Shown one piece after another: positions 1-7,500 of a stretch of DNA of 26,268 nucleotides (positions are counted from its first letter, which is position 1; every line of letters begins with the position of its first letter). The stretch is taken from the NCBI RefSeq assembly GCF_022511165.1, contig NZ_JAFLSB010000009.1:20898-47165 (forward strand). The letters run 5' to 3'. The notes under the pieces were generated by a model. That model saw only the letters and a list, made by a program, of their open reading frames with translations. It was not told the origin of the DNA and made no database searches. Origin of the DNA: Helicobacter sp. Its GTDB lineage: Bacteria; Campylobacterota; Campylobacteria; Campylobacterales; Helicobacteraceae. The translations under genes and the position numbers were made by a program.

Positions 1-1614
1 CACACTCACTCCAAGATGTAGGCTCATATAGTCCCTACTTGATAAAGTTTTCATATCTTTATAACTTGCCTTAAGATACATATCCCACTGCCCTAATATA
101 TGCACCCCCGCGTATGCGCTTAAATCCTGCGTGTAGCCTCTTTGATTTTTACTATCAATATAATAATCATAGCTCCCTATAAATCGCATTTTGCCTTGCC
201 TTAGCACCGCTCCTAAGCGCATATCTACAAACACATTATGCGCCCTCACATAATCATATCCCACTATTGGCAAAATATACACGCTTACATTGCCAATATA
301 GCTCCCAATCCCTGTGCCAAAACTTATATTTGGCAAAAGATGTGTGCGAGTATCCTCATAAATAGGGGTGTTAAAGCTCACATTTATATAATTACTCAAA
401 TTTTTTGTGCGAAAAAAATCCAAAACTGAAAAAAGATGCAATGCCTCAATGCGCTCAACAAACAACGCATTGTCATTGAGGTTAAAGCGCATCTCAAAAC
501 GCATAAGAGCAGATTCTATAAGCTCTGCGTAAGCATTATTCACATTTTCAAGTTGCGAATACACAGGCATAAATGAAAAAGCAAGCATATTATGATGATT
601 TTTGTGCTCATACCCAAAGCTAAAGCGACTACTTGCCCTTGAGTGTAAAATATCATTTTGCCCATATTTTTGCACAAAAGTTTGCTTATTTTGGGGAATA
701 TTCACTTTGTAATGACTAATAAGCCTCGCACTATAAAGCGCCCTAATGTATTCTGTGGGCGTTTGATAAGGCTTAAGATGAGGGGTATTAAACTCCTCAC
801 TTGCCACGCTAAGCACACTTTTTAGCGCATCATTACAATTATATGTAATAAAAGAATAATGAAGCGGTATGTCCTTAAGCTCCCATAAATGCGCCAAAAT
901 CATATCTTTTTGTGAATCACTCAAGCGCAATTCTAGCTCCCAAATACTGCGCTTCTCATTCTCTATATATTCAAAAAGCGCATTTTCTAAAGGAGTGAGG
1001 GCATACGCACCGCTAAGATTCCCAATCAATGCCCTTATATACGCAATAGGATTAATCCCCAAATCCATATCAGCAAAAAAGCTAATGCTATATCCTACCT
1101 CATCATCTTTTTTCAAATGAAGCTCCACAGATTCAGCAAAAACCTTATCAAAATCTGCCTTTGCCCTCCCCTGCAATGCCAAGTAAATATGCCCCATAGC
1201 CGAACCCGGAAAAATATCACTCTCTGCGGCAAAATGCAAAGAAATGCGCTCACTTGGCACAATCACCCTAAATTCCTCATATTCTGCACAATGCGTATGC
1301 TGCAGTCTATTTTCTATCTCAATGAAAAATTGCGCGAGAAATTTTGCCCTAGCAGGATAGCGGCACACAAACTCTTGTGCGTCTTTTTCACTTTGCATTA
1401 AGGTGAGAGTAGTTTGTAATTCCTCAAGCGGATTTTTTGCCCCTTTGGGTGAGAGAAAAAATGATGATTTTTGGGGGATTAAAGAAGTGTTATTGCGATA
1501 ATGCAATAAAGCTTTCCATTGCGCACTTTGAGCGATTTGACTAAGAGTAGGAGAATCTTCACAAAAAAGCCCTAGTGGCAAAAGAGCCACTAGAAGCCAT
1601 TTTATTTTTTGCAA
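1..1614 (-). CDS. DUF4105 (Lnb N-terminal-like) envelope protein, 3' end outside window
   Basis: This reading frame stays open from 1614 to the left edge (538 codons, no stop), so the gene is cut by the window. I place the start at a TTG (1614–1612) because a GGAG lies about 11 nt upstream and the N-terminus then reads as a signal peptide (MQKIKWLLVALLPLGLFC). The first half matches the DUF4105 / Lnb N-terminal periplasmic family as I know it: FFLSPKG and CRYPAR, then PGSAMGHIYLAL, then a WELELRL / HLWEL / YNCNDALKSVL / PTEYIRAL series. The second half, from about residue 310, alternates polar and aromatic residues and looks like beta-barrel or beta-rich sequence (for example SFGYEHKNHHNMLAF). 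The start overlaps the upstream lipoprotein gene by 13 nt, so translation is probably coupled. A cell-envelope location is inferred and the biochemical role is unknown. Confidence 0.8.
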   Translation of the reverse strand, partial: MQKIKWLLVALLPLGLFCEDSPTLSQIAQSAQWKALLHYRNNTSLIPQKSSFFLSPKGAKNPLEELQTTLTLMQSEKDAQEFVCRYPARAKFLAQFFIEIENRLQHTHCAEYEEFRVIVPSERISLHFAAESDIFPGSAMGHIYLALQGRAKADFDKVFAESVELHLKKDDEVGYSISFFADMDLGINPIAYIRALIGNLSGAYALTPLENALFEYIENEKRSIWELELRLSDSQKDMILAHLWELKDIPLHYSFITYNCNDALKSVLSVASEEFNTPHLKPYQTPTEYIRALYSARLISHYKVNIPQNKQTFVQKYGQNDILHSRASSRFSFGYEHKNHHNMLAFSFMPVYSQLENVNNAYAELIESALMRFEMRFNLNDNALFVERIEALHLFSVLDFFRTKNLSNYINVSFNTPIYEDTRTHLLPNISFGTGIGSYIGNVSVYILPIVGYDYVRAHNVFVDMRLGAVLRQGKMRFIGSYDYYIDSKNQRGYTQDLSAYAGVHILGQWDMYLKASYKDMKTLSSRDYMSLHLGVSV

Positions 1615-2024
1615 TTTGCTTTCTGCTCCACAGGCACGGTGAAGTTAGGATTGGCATATCTCCACATACCCCCTGTTACCGCATCAGTTGTAGAGCCTGT
1701 GAATCCACCCCAGATAATATTACCCCAGAACCAACCGCTTACCTTTTCCTTACCGGCTATGACAAGCTTTGTGTCCTCATAACAAGGGTTATCCTCAGAG
1801 CGAACGCTAATAGTCGCACCCTTGGCACGAGAGATTTTCACTTGAGCGGGTAGCTCCACCTTGCTATCGATAAATTTACCTTGTATTGTCGCTATCACAG
1901 GCTTTCCATTGCTTGTTGTAATCGCTACTTTTTGACTTGGGCGATTAGAAATAGTCCCACAACCAGCAAAAATAACTCCAGAGAGAGCCACTATACCTAA
2001 AATTCTAAACCATTGTTTCATCAT
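1602..2024 (-). CDS. small lipoprotein, PEGA-like, unknown function
   Basis: This 140-residue protein has a signal peptide ending in a lipobox (VIFAGC), so it should be lipidated at Cys21. The mature part is a short beta-rich domain: a QKVAITTSNGKPV strand pair, PAQVKISR, then TISV. A Gly/Trp-rich hydrophobic stretch follows (SGWFWGNIIWGGFTGS, continuing with TTDAVTGG), and the end is NPNFTVPV. This layout, with a surface-like domain plus a glycine-rich hydrophobic loop before a TG motif, is common in small proteobacterial lipoproteins related to PEGA domains; I cannot name a characterised homologue. The start is preceded by AAGGGG; a second ATG follows immediately. The stop lies inside the beginning of the DUF4105 gene, so the two are probably made together. 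A 14-base homopolymer lies in its promoter region. Confidence 0.75.
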   Translation of the reverse strand: MMKQWFRILGIVALSGVIFAGCGTISNRPSQKVAITTSNGKPVIATIQGKFIDSKVELPAQVKISRAKGATISVRSEDNPCYEDTKLVIAGKEKVSGWFWGNIIWGGFTGSTTDAVTGGMWRYANPNFTVPVEQKANCKK

Positions 2025-2057
2025 AAAGCCCCTTTATATTGAATTTTGAAAAAATTC

Positions 2058-2063
2058 ATTTTA
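2058..2063 (-). promoter_or_regulatory. candidate -10 box for lipoprotein–DUF4105 unit
   Basis: TAAAAT on the minus strand sits immediately after the A14 tract and would start transcription near 2051, giving a leader of about 27 nt that contains the AAGGGG ribosome site. An alternative TATAAA at 2038–2033 would start so close to the ATG that the ribosome site would be lost, so I prefer the upstream box. Confidence 0.35.
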
Positions 2064-2077
2064 TTTTTTTTTTTTTT
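2064..2077. repeat. 14-base poly-T (poly-A on minus strand) homopolymer
   Basis: An uninterrupted run of 14 T on the plus strand lies 40–53 nt upstream of the lipoprotein start at 2024. On the minus strand it is an A14 run directly upstream of a TAAAAT -10 candidate, so it would occupy the spacer and -35 region. It is the longest homopolymer I see in the window. Tracts of this kind change length by slipped-strand mispairing in Helicobacter. Confidence 0.9.
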
Positions 2078-2150
2078 GTTTGGCTTAATTTGCAATTTTT
2101 GGCTTTATTTTTTAGAATCTGTCCCTTTTTAGTTACTAAAAGAAACATTT

Positions 2151-2756
2151 TTAAGACAATGTGTTTAAAGAAATACCCTTGTAATAGCGCACAACCCCAA
2201 AGGCACATAAAGATTCTAGAATCTCGCGTGATTTAGGCTCTTTTTCACCTACATATATATCAATTTTTACTCCTTGAGAAGAAAGGAGGGCAAGGGAGGG
2301 CGCACACTCTAAAATATCAGGTGGCGGGGCGATAAGTATCAAATGCCCCAATCGCCTATGCGCCTTAAGGAAATCCAAAGCGCATTGCAAAGCCGCTTTT
2401 GTGCTTAAAAGCTCTTGTTTTGGAGATTGTGTTTCTAAAGGCTCTAATAATGTATTATTCAAAGATTCTAAGGTTTTTAGGGATTTGAGAGATTTTAAGG
2501 AATCTAAAGACACCGCAAGAGCAGAGGATTCTAAAGATTTAAGAGACTTTGAAGATTCTAAAAATGCGTCTTTTTGCGTTTTTGCACGTTGTGTATCATT
2601 ATTTTTTAAAGCTTTACTTCCCCACTCCCCCTCTTGGCTACTTGCAGGCTCAAGCACTGCTCCACTTTCCCCATAGCCTATTATGGCATAGGGATTATCC
2701 TTATAAAGATAAAGTGCGTGGCATATATCCTCATACGCCCTCTCATAATGCTCCAT
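2151..2756 (-). CDS. conserved hypothetical protein with Ser-Leu-Lys-rich insert (HP0287-like position)
   Basis: I do not recognise a family. The 201-residue protein has two conserved-looking ends. Residues 1–32 are a helical segment (MEHYERAYEDICHALYLYKD) followed by NPYAIIGYGESG. Residues about 112–195 look like a Rossmann-type alpha/beta unit: ALQCALDFLKAHRRLGHLIL, then IAPPPDIL, VKIDIYVGEKEP, and FGVVRYYKG. Between them, residues 64–107 are low complexity, built from SKSLKSLES-type units. There is no signal peptide or membrane segment. It is the last gene after the FtsH-like gene, 154 nt downstream, the same relative place as HP0287 in H. pylori as I recall it. GAAGG lies 8 nt before the ATG. 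I see no clear terminator after it. Confidence 0.7.
   Translation of the reverse strand: MEHYERAYEDICHALYLYKDNPYAIIGYGESGAVLEPASSQEGEWGSKALKNNDTQRAKTQKDAFLESSKSLKSLESSALAVSLDSLKSLKSLKTLESLNNTLLEPLETQSPKQELLSTKAALQCALDFLKAHRRLGHLILIAPPPDILECAPSLALLSSQGVKIDIYVGEKEPKSREILESLCAFGVVRYYKGISLNTLS
2211..2224. repeat. perfect 14-bp palindrome of two head-to-head octamers
   Basis: AGATTCTAGAATCT is its own reverse complement and consists of AGATTCTA (2211–2218) overlapping TAGAATCT (2217–2224), the octamer scattered through the window. It lies inside the 3' part of the unknown gene. No function is known to me. Confidence 0.85.
2436..2567. repeat. low-complexity coding repeat (SLK/SLES units)
   Basis: This stretch inside the unknown gene encodes residues 64–107, dominated by Ser, Leu and Lys in triplets such as SLK and LES. 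At DNA level it contains several imperfect copies of a GATTCTAAAGATTT-like unit, and two of its copies contain the window's over-represented octamer. It reads open on both strands, which is a consequence of its repetitive composition. Confidence 0.7.
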
Positions 2757-2910
2757 ATCTTAACCTTCTTTTTTGCCTACTTTTGTTGCCCTAAGTTTTT
2801 AACCTTACCGCATATCATCTCTAAGATTCCTCTTAGAATCTACTTTAGGGGTATTTCAATACTATTTATATATTTTAATCTCAATAAGCCTAGAATCTAA
2901 GCGCATTGCC

Positions 2911-4587
2911 TTAAAGCATACCTTGATGTGCGCTTTCATAAAGCTCTTTTATCTCTTCTTTACTAAGCCGCTCCCTCTCCTGCAGGGCTTTAGAGATATG
3001 AAGCAAAATAGCCTTAGAATTACTTATAAACTCTTGCATCTCCTTTTGAGCCTCATCTAAAATCGCCGCCACATCGCTACTATCACTCAAAAGCCGCTCA
3101 CTCATACCATATTCTTCACACATTTGCATCGCAATATTTTTTGCCTGTGCTATATCATCTTTTGCATTGCTAAAAGTTTGGCTATAAATGCAATTCACGG
3201 CGATATTGCCACTTAGGGCGACTTTGATTTTCCCCATAAGCTCCTGCTTACTCACAATCTCCTTATCCACCTGCCGAAAACTCTCGCTTACAAGCGCAAT
3301 TTTATCAAAATCCACCTCAAGCCAATACGCACTTAATGCCTTTGCCCCCTGATAGAGCGCAAGAATCTCTTTTTCTTTCTCACTTAAGCTCAATGCCTTT
3401 TTCTTACCCACAAGCACTTTATCTTTAGTGGCAAGAATATCCTCTTTTTGTATCACTTGAGATTTGCGCCTTAGGGCATTGAGTGCGCTTTCATTTACAA
3501 GCGAAGCAAGGGCTGCCCCACTAAAGCCTACACATAAACGCGCTACTTCCTCTATATCAAGCTCGTGCTTCTTACCACGCAAATAAAGCCCCAAGATATG
3601 TTCTCTCTCTTGCAAATTAGGCAATTCTACATAAATACGCCTATCAAATCGCCCACTACGCAAAAGTGCCTCATCAAGCACCTCCATTTTGTTTGTTGCA
3701 GCTATGACGATTACCCCACTTGAATCCTCAAAGCCGTCCATTTCAGTAAGTAGCTGATTGAGCGTTGCTTCACGCTCATCGCTACGCGTATTGCCTCGTG
3801 CTTTGCCCACTGCATCAATCTCATCAATAAAAATAATGCTTGGCGCTCTTGCCTTTGCCCGAGCAAAAAGCTCTCTCACGCGCTTTGCGCCCATACCCAC
3901 ATAGATTTGCACAAAACTTGAGCCGCTTTGGTAAAAAAACGGCACACCCGCTTCTCCTGCCACAGCTTTAGCTATCATTGTTTTACCCACCCCCGGAGGA
4001 CCCACAAGCAATACGCCCTTAGGGAGAGTAATGCCTAAATCTTGATAGTGTTTAGGATTTTTAAGATAATCAATAATCTCCAAAAGCTCCTCTTTAACTT
4101 CACTAATCCCCGCCACATCGCTAAAACGCACCGCGCTACTCATAGGCAAAAATGAAGATTCTATAAGAGGCAATTCACTCTCACGCATTACATCATTTTG
4201 GATTTTTGAGGGAGACTTGGAGGCTTTTTTACGCAAACGCAATGCTTGAAACAACACGCTAAGAACAATAAATATAAGGATAATGATACCAATTTCGCCT
4301 AGAATCTCACTCAAAACAAAGGTATTTTTCACACTAATAGGAAAATCATAGCTCCAAATCTTAGGCGAAAGGGCGTAAAGATAGACTTTATAGGGCGTAT
4401 CTTTTGCTATAAAATACACATAGTCATTATCCACGCTCACTTCCTGCACCTCTCCACTTATGAGTAAGGCTTGGGCTTCTTGCGCACTTAAAAGCTGTGT
4501 GTTATCGCGCATTATCATCACTGCAATAAGAATCACCACCACACATAAGCCAATAATTCCTATGATAAGACTTTTAGATTTTGCCAT
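2911..4587 (-). CDS. FtsH-like membrane AAA ATPase lacking the HEXXH protease motif
   Basis: The 558-residue protein has FtsH architecture. TM1 (about 6–26), a short periplasmic part and TM2 (about 90–116) are followed by a complete AAA module: Walker A GPPGVGKT (196–203), pore segment SSFVQIYVGMGA (223–234), Walker B IIFIDEID (251–258) and second region of homology with RSGRFDRR (310–317). The region that should hold the zinc site aligns without a gap to FtsH, but HEAGH is replaced by YQGAK (412–416). The downstream Asp region survives (AKDDIAQAKNIA). The ATPase should work, while metalloprotease activity appears lost, so a chaperone, unfoldase or scaffold role is inferred. It is shorter than typical FtsH (about 630–650). 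GGAGGG lies before the ATG, inside the end of mtaB, which it overlaps by 14 nt. It matches the H. pylori HP0286 position from memory. Confidence 0.93.
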   Translation of the reverse strand: MAKSKSLIIGIIGLCVVVILIAVMIMRDNTQLLSAQEAQALLISGEVQEVSVDNDYVYFIAKDTPYKVYLYALSPKIWSYDFPISVKNTFVLSEILGEIGIIILIFIVLSVLFQALRLRKKASKSPSKIQNDVMRESELPLIESSFLPMSSAVRFSDVAGISEVKEELLEIIDYLKNPKHYQDLGITLPKGVLLVGPPGVGKTMIAKAVAGEAGVPFFYQSGSSFVQIYVGMGAKRVRELFARAKARAPSIIFIDEIDAVGKARGNTRSDEREATLNQLLTEMDGFEDSSGVIVIAATNKMEVLDEALLRSGRFDRRIYVELPNLQEREHILGLYLRGKKHELDIEEVARLCVGFSGAALASLVNESALNALRRKSQVIQKEDILATKDKVLVGKKKALSLSEKEKEILALYQGAKALSAYWLEVDFDKIALVSESFRQVDKEIVSKQELMGKIKVALSGNIAVNCIYSQTFSNAKDDIAQAKNIAMQMCEEYGMSERLLSDSSDVAAILDEAQKEMQEFISNSKAILLHISKALQERERLSKEEIKELYESAHQGML

Positions 4588-5860
4588 AATTACCCTCCTC
4601 CCTTATCTCATAAGATGTAAATGTAAGCCACTGCCCCTCTAAATCTGCTCTTTGAGATTCAAAAGCAAAGCGATTAAAAAATTGGTCTAAGCCATTATAT
4701 ATAAAGCCCTCTGCAGATTCTACCTTGCTTTCACACAGCACTTGCAGGGGTATATGATGTGTATGCCTAAAGTTTTGATTATTATGTGCAACAATGCCTT
4801 TGAGTGTATGCAATCGCGCTTTGGCAATATCGCCTCTTACTTGATGTGAAAGCTTTGATGAGGCGGTGCCATCACGTTTAGAGTAAATAAAAGGGTGCAA
4901 ATGCGTAAGTGGAAAGGCTTTGAAATGCTCTAAAGCCTCCTGCCATACCTCCTCACTCTCTCCGGGGTGTCCTATGATAAAATCACTCCCCAAGCAAAAG
5001 CCTTTTTTTGCAAATTCATCAAAAAGAGCCAAATCACTCTCTACGCGATTTTGACGATTCATTAATGTGAGCATTGTATTGCTTGTATGCTGCAAAGCGA
5101 TATGCAAATGTCTCTCCATAAGAGGCAACATAAGCGCATCTTTAAGCTCACTATCTATTTGGCTAGGCTCTAAGCTCCCTATGCGAAGACGTTTAAGCAC
5201 ATTCAGTGAATCTATATCTTTAATGAGTTGAGCGAGACTATAATCTTTTAAGTCCTTGCCAAAGCTCCCTACATTTGTGCCTGTAAGCACCACCTCACTC
5301 ACGCCATTTTCACTCAAAAGACAAATTTGGCTTAGAATCTTATCCTTTGGATAACTACGCGCACGCCCACGCACAGAGGGGATAACACAATAACTGCACG
5401 CAAAATCACAACCCTCTTGAATCTTTAAAAATGCACGCGATTTATCCGCAAACTGCGCAATGAATGTGCTATCAATATGGCTAGGATTGCTCTCTTTGTA
5501 AAAAAATCGCTCATTTGTTTGCAAAAAATCTTTAATGGATTCTTTAAAACTATGGGCAAATACGCTATGGGCAAGGTTTTTTGCAAAAATCTCTTGCCCT
5601 CTTGTGCCAACCCCACAGCCTGTAAGATACACTTTTTTATTCAAATGGCGCATTTTATTGAGATAGCCCCTCACACCACTATCTGCACCATTTGTAACCG
5701 TGCAAGAATTCACCACCACCACATCAGCCAAATTCTCATCTTCTACGCATTCAAAATCCTCTTTACCGCCCTCTATAAGCTTACTTTTCATTACCTGCGT
5801 ATCAAAAAGATTCGTGCGGCAGCCAAAAGTTTTAAAATATACCCTTTTTTGCTCACTCAA
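4574..5860 (-). CDS. mtaB: tRNA (N6-L-threonylcarbamoyladenosine(37)-C2)-methylthiotransferase MtaB
   Basis: This radical-SAM methylthiotransferase converts t6A to ms2t6A at position 37 of ANN-decoding tRNAs. The N-terminal MTTase domain carries three cluster cysteines (C14 in FGCRTN, C53 in NSCTVTNGAD, C82 in LTGCG). The radical-SAM CxxxCxxC is C151, C155, C158 (EGCDFACSYC). The following VIPSVRGRARS is typical of the MtaB branch, as opposed to MiaB or RimO. The C-terminal 60 residues look like a TRAM RNA-binding domain. The start is a TTG preceded by AAGGA at 7 nt; no better in-frame start is present. The gene sits 17 nt after the mscS-type gene and overlaps the FtsH-like gene, as in H. pylori. 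Confidence 0.92.
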   Translation of the reverse strand: MSEQKRVYFKTFGCRTNLFDTQVMKSKLIEGGKEDFECVEDENLADVVVVNSCTVTNGADSGVRGYLNKMRHLNKKVYLTGCGVGTRGQEIFAKNLAHSVFAHSFKESIKDFLQTNERFFYKESNPSHIDSTFIAQFADKSRAFLKIQEGCDFACSYCVIPSVRGRARSYPKDKILSQICLLSENGVSEVVLTGTNVGSFGKDLKDYSLAQLIKDIDSLNVLKRLRIGSLEPSQIDSELKDALMLPLMERHLHIALQHTSNTMLTLMNRQNRVESDLALFDEFAKKGFCLGSDFIIGHPGESEEVWQEALEHFKAFPLTHLHPFIYSKRDGTASSKLSHQVRGDIAKARLHTLKGIVAHNNQNFRHTHHIPLQVLCESKVESAEGFIYNGLDQFFNRFAFESQRADLEGQWLTFTSYEIREEGNYGKI

Positions 5861-5877
5861 GTATTTTTCCTTAGGTT

Positions 5878-7500
5878 TTATTGAAGTTTGTGTATTTCTA
5901 TCCCACCTGCAAGCAATGCTTTTGAATCTAGCTCGGGTATGTCCCCGCCTATGCCATCACGCCCTGTGGCAACAACCTTACTTGTAGGATAGGCAATATG
6001 TATATCATCTTCTTTTAATATCTGCTCAATAATCTCACCCGAAATAGTGCTACGCAAACCAAGCGTAGCATAGGCATTGGTTTGATACCACATTGAGATT
6101 CTAAATCCATTTGGCTCAATCATACAATAGCTACGCACCTCAAGATTGGGATTACGCAAAGAGTATTTATCGCGCATACGATGCACTTGCTTACGCACCA
6201 TTTCTGTATAGCCTTTTGCATATTTCTTGCCTATGTCTGTGGCGATTTTAAGGGCTTTTTTATAATTACTATCAAAAGTAATGCTAAAATCTATCCCGTC
6301 CCACACGGTCTTTAAGCCTCCGTGTGTGTAATTTGCAAACATTGTGCCAAAAATAAAGTTATTAGGCACAAAGATAATGCGTCCTGCTCGGCGATTTTCC
6401 ATATAACTTGTGAGCGTTACATCTTCAAAAAGTGTGATTCTAAGCATAGAAATATCAAGCACATCGCCCACATATATAGTATTGTCTTTGCATACACGCA
6501 CCCTATCGCCCACATGCACACTGCCTCCTAGCACAATCACAAACCACCCAAGCATACTCATAAACAAATCTTTCATCGCAATGGCTAAACCTGCGGAGGC
6601 AAAACCAACAATAGTTACAAGATAAGTTACATTCTCCATATAGCTAAAAAGCAAAATAAGTGCGATAATAGTGATATTGAGGAAGTTAATGACTTTGCTT
6701 GCAGTATAGATTCTATCAGTATCAAAGATATACTTTCTTAATGTGAGCTTTAGTAAAAAAGCCAAAAGGATTGTAATCAGCACAGCCACGCCTACATATA
6801 CCATTTTGATTACTTGATTTTTGATTTGACTTGTAAGCCTTGCAGCGATATTATCACTCTCTTGCATATACACATCAAGCGATGTTTCTAAGATTTTTTG
6901 CGCTCCCTCAAGCTCTTCTATTATTCGCTGGGTCTGGACAATAGCATTTGCTACTTCAAGTGATTTATCCATAAAGCTAAGCTCAAGCAAAAGCGTGTAT
7001 TTTTGTTGCACGATTTCAAGCAGACTTTGCAAACTCTTACCATTAGCTCTAAGCGCATCTTGTTGCTCTTTCATAGCTTTTATAAAAGAATAGCCCGTGA
7101 GGATTAAAAATGGATTTTTAACCTGCGGCACTCCATCAATACTTTTAACCTCTAAAAGCTCCTTGTAGGGATCTTTTGCATAATCTTTAAGGAGATTTTG
7201 TTGTTTTTGCAAAGTCTCTAAGCGATAAAGAAGTGAATGTGAAGGGTTTGAATGCGCGCTAATCTCTTGTTTTAGGGCATTAATCTCATCACTGAGTTCA
7301 TTATAATTTTTTAAACTCATATAATGCTTAAGCCACACATTATGGCTTGATTCAAGCTGTTTATCAATAGATTCTATATTTTTTTTAAGCAATGTTATGT
7401 CTTTTTGCGAAGTATTTTGTGGTATCTCAAAATCCTCCGCAACACTCCATTGCATCATCACACAAACAAATATGATTGCACAAAAAAATCTAGTTTTCAT
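5878..7500 (-). CDS. MscS-family mechanosensitive ion channel
   Basis: An inner-membrane small-conductance channel of the MscS family, releasing solutes on hypo-osmotic shock. The chosen ATG (7500) gives a signal peptide (MKTRFFCAIIFVCVMMQW, then SVAED). GGTGAG precedes it, although an in-frame TTG at 7512 would add four residues. A long periplasmic coiled-coil-rich region (about 25–225) comes first. Three membrane helices follow, the last containing the Gly/Ala-rich pore sequence VGFASAGLAIAMKDLFMSM. Next is the MscS beta domain with VHVGDRVRV and the GDVLDISMLRITLF strands. The C-terminal alpha/beta part follows. It overlaps aroB by 11 nt. At 540 residues it is larger than E. coli MscS (286) because of the periplasmic extension. 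Confidence 0.9.
   Translation of the reverse strand: MKTRFFCAIIFVCVMMQWSVAEDFEIPQNTSQKDITLLKKNIESIDKQLESSHNVWLKHYMSLKNYNELSDEINALKQEISAHSNPSHSLLYRLETLQKQQNLLKDYAKDPYKELLEVKSIDGVPQVKNPFLILTGYSFIKAMKEQQDALRANGKSLQSLLEIVQQKYTLLLELSFMDKSLEVANAIVQTQRIIEELEGAQKILETSLDVYMQESDNIAARLTSQIKNQVIKMVYVGVAVLITILLAFLLKLTLRKYIFDTDRIYTASKVINFLNITIIALILLFSYMENVTYLVTIVGFASAGLAIAMKDLFMSMLGWFVIVLGGSVHVGDRVRVCKDNTIYVGDVLDISMLRITLFEDVTLTSYMENRRAGRIIFVPNNFIFGTMFANYTHGGLKTVWDGIDFSITFDSNYKKALKIATDIGKKYAKGYTEMVRKQVHRMRDKYSLRNPNLEVRSYCMIEPNGFRISMWYQTNAYATLGLRSTISGEIIEQILKEDDIHIAYPTSKVVATGRDGIGGDIPELDSKALLAGGIEIHKLQ

Noticed and set aside
238..1401. Several short plus-strand open frames at the left end (238–429, 869–1120, 1117–1401)
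   Set aside because: They lie opposite a continuous minus-strand frame with DUF4105 motifs.
1575..1853. Plus-strand open frame opposite the lipoprotein gene
   Set aside because: The minus-strand lipoprotein has a signal peptide, lipobox and ribosome site; the plus frame has none.
2820..2841. Inverted repeat CTAAGA-TTCC-TCTTAG upstream of the unknown gene as a terminator or operator
   Set aside because: The stem is only 6 bp with no T-run, and it includes an octamer copy, so it may be a by-product of that word.
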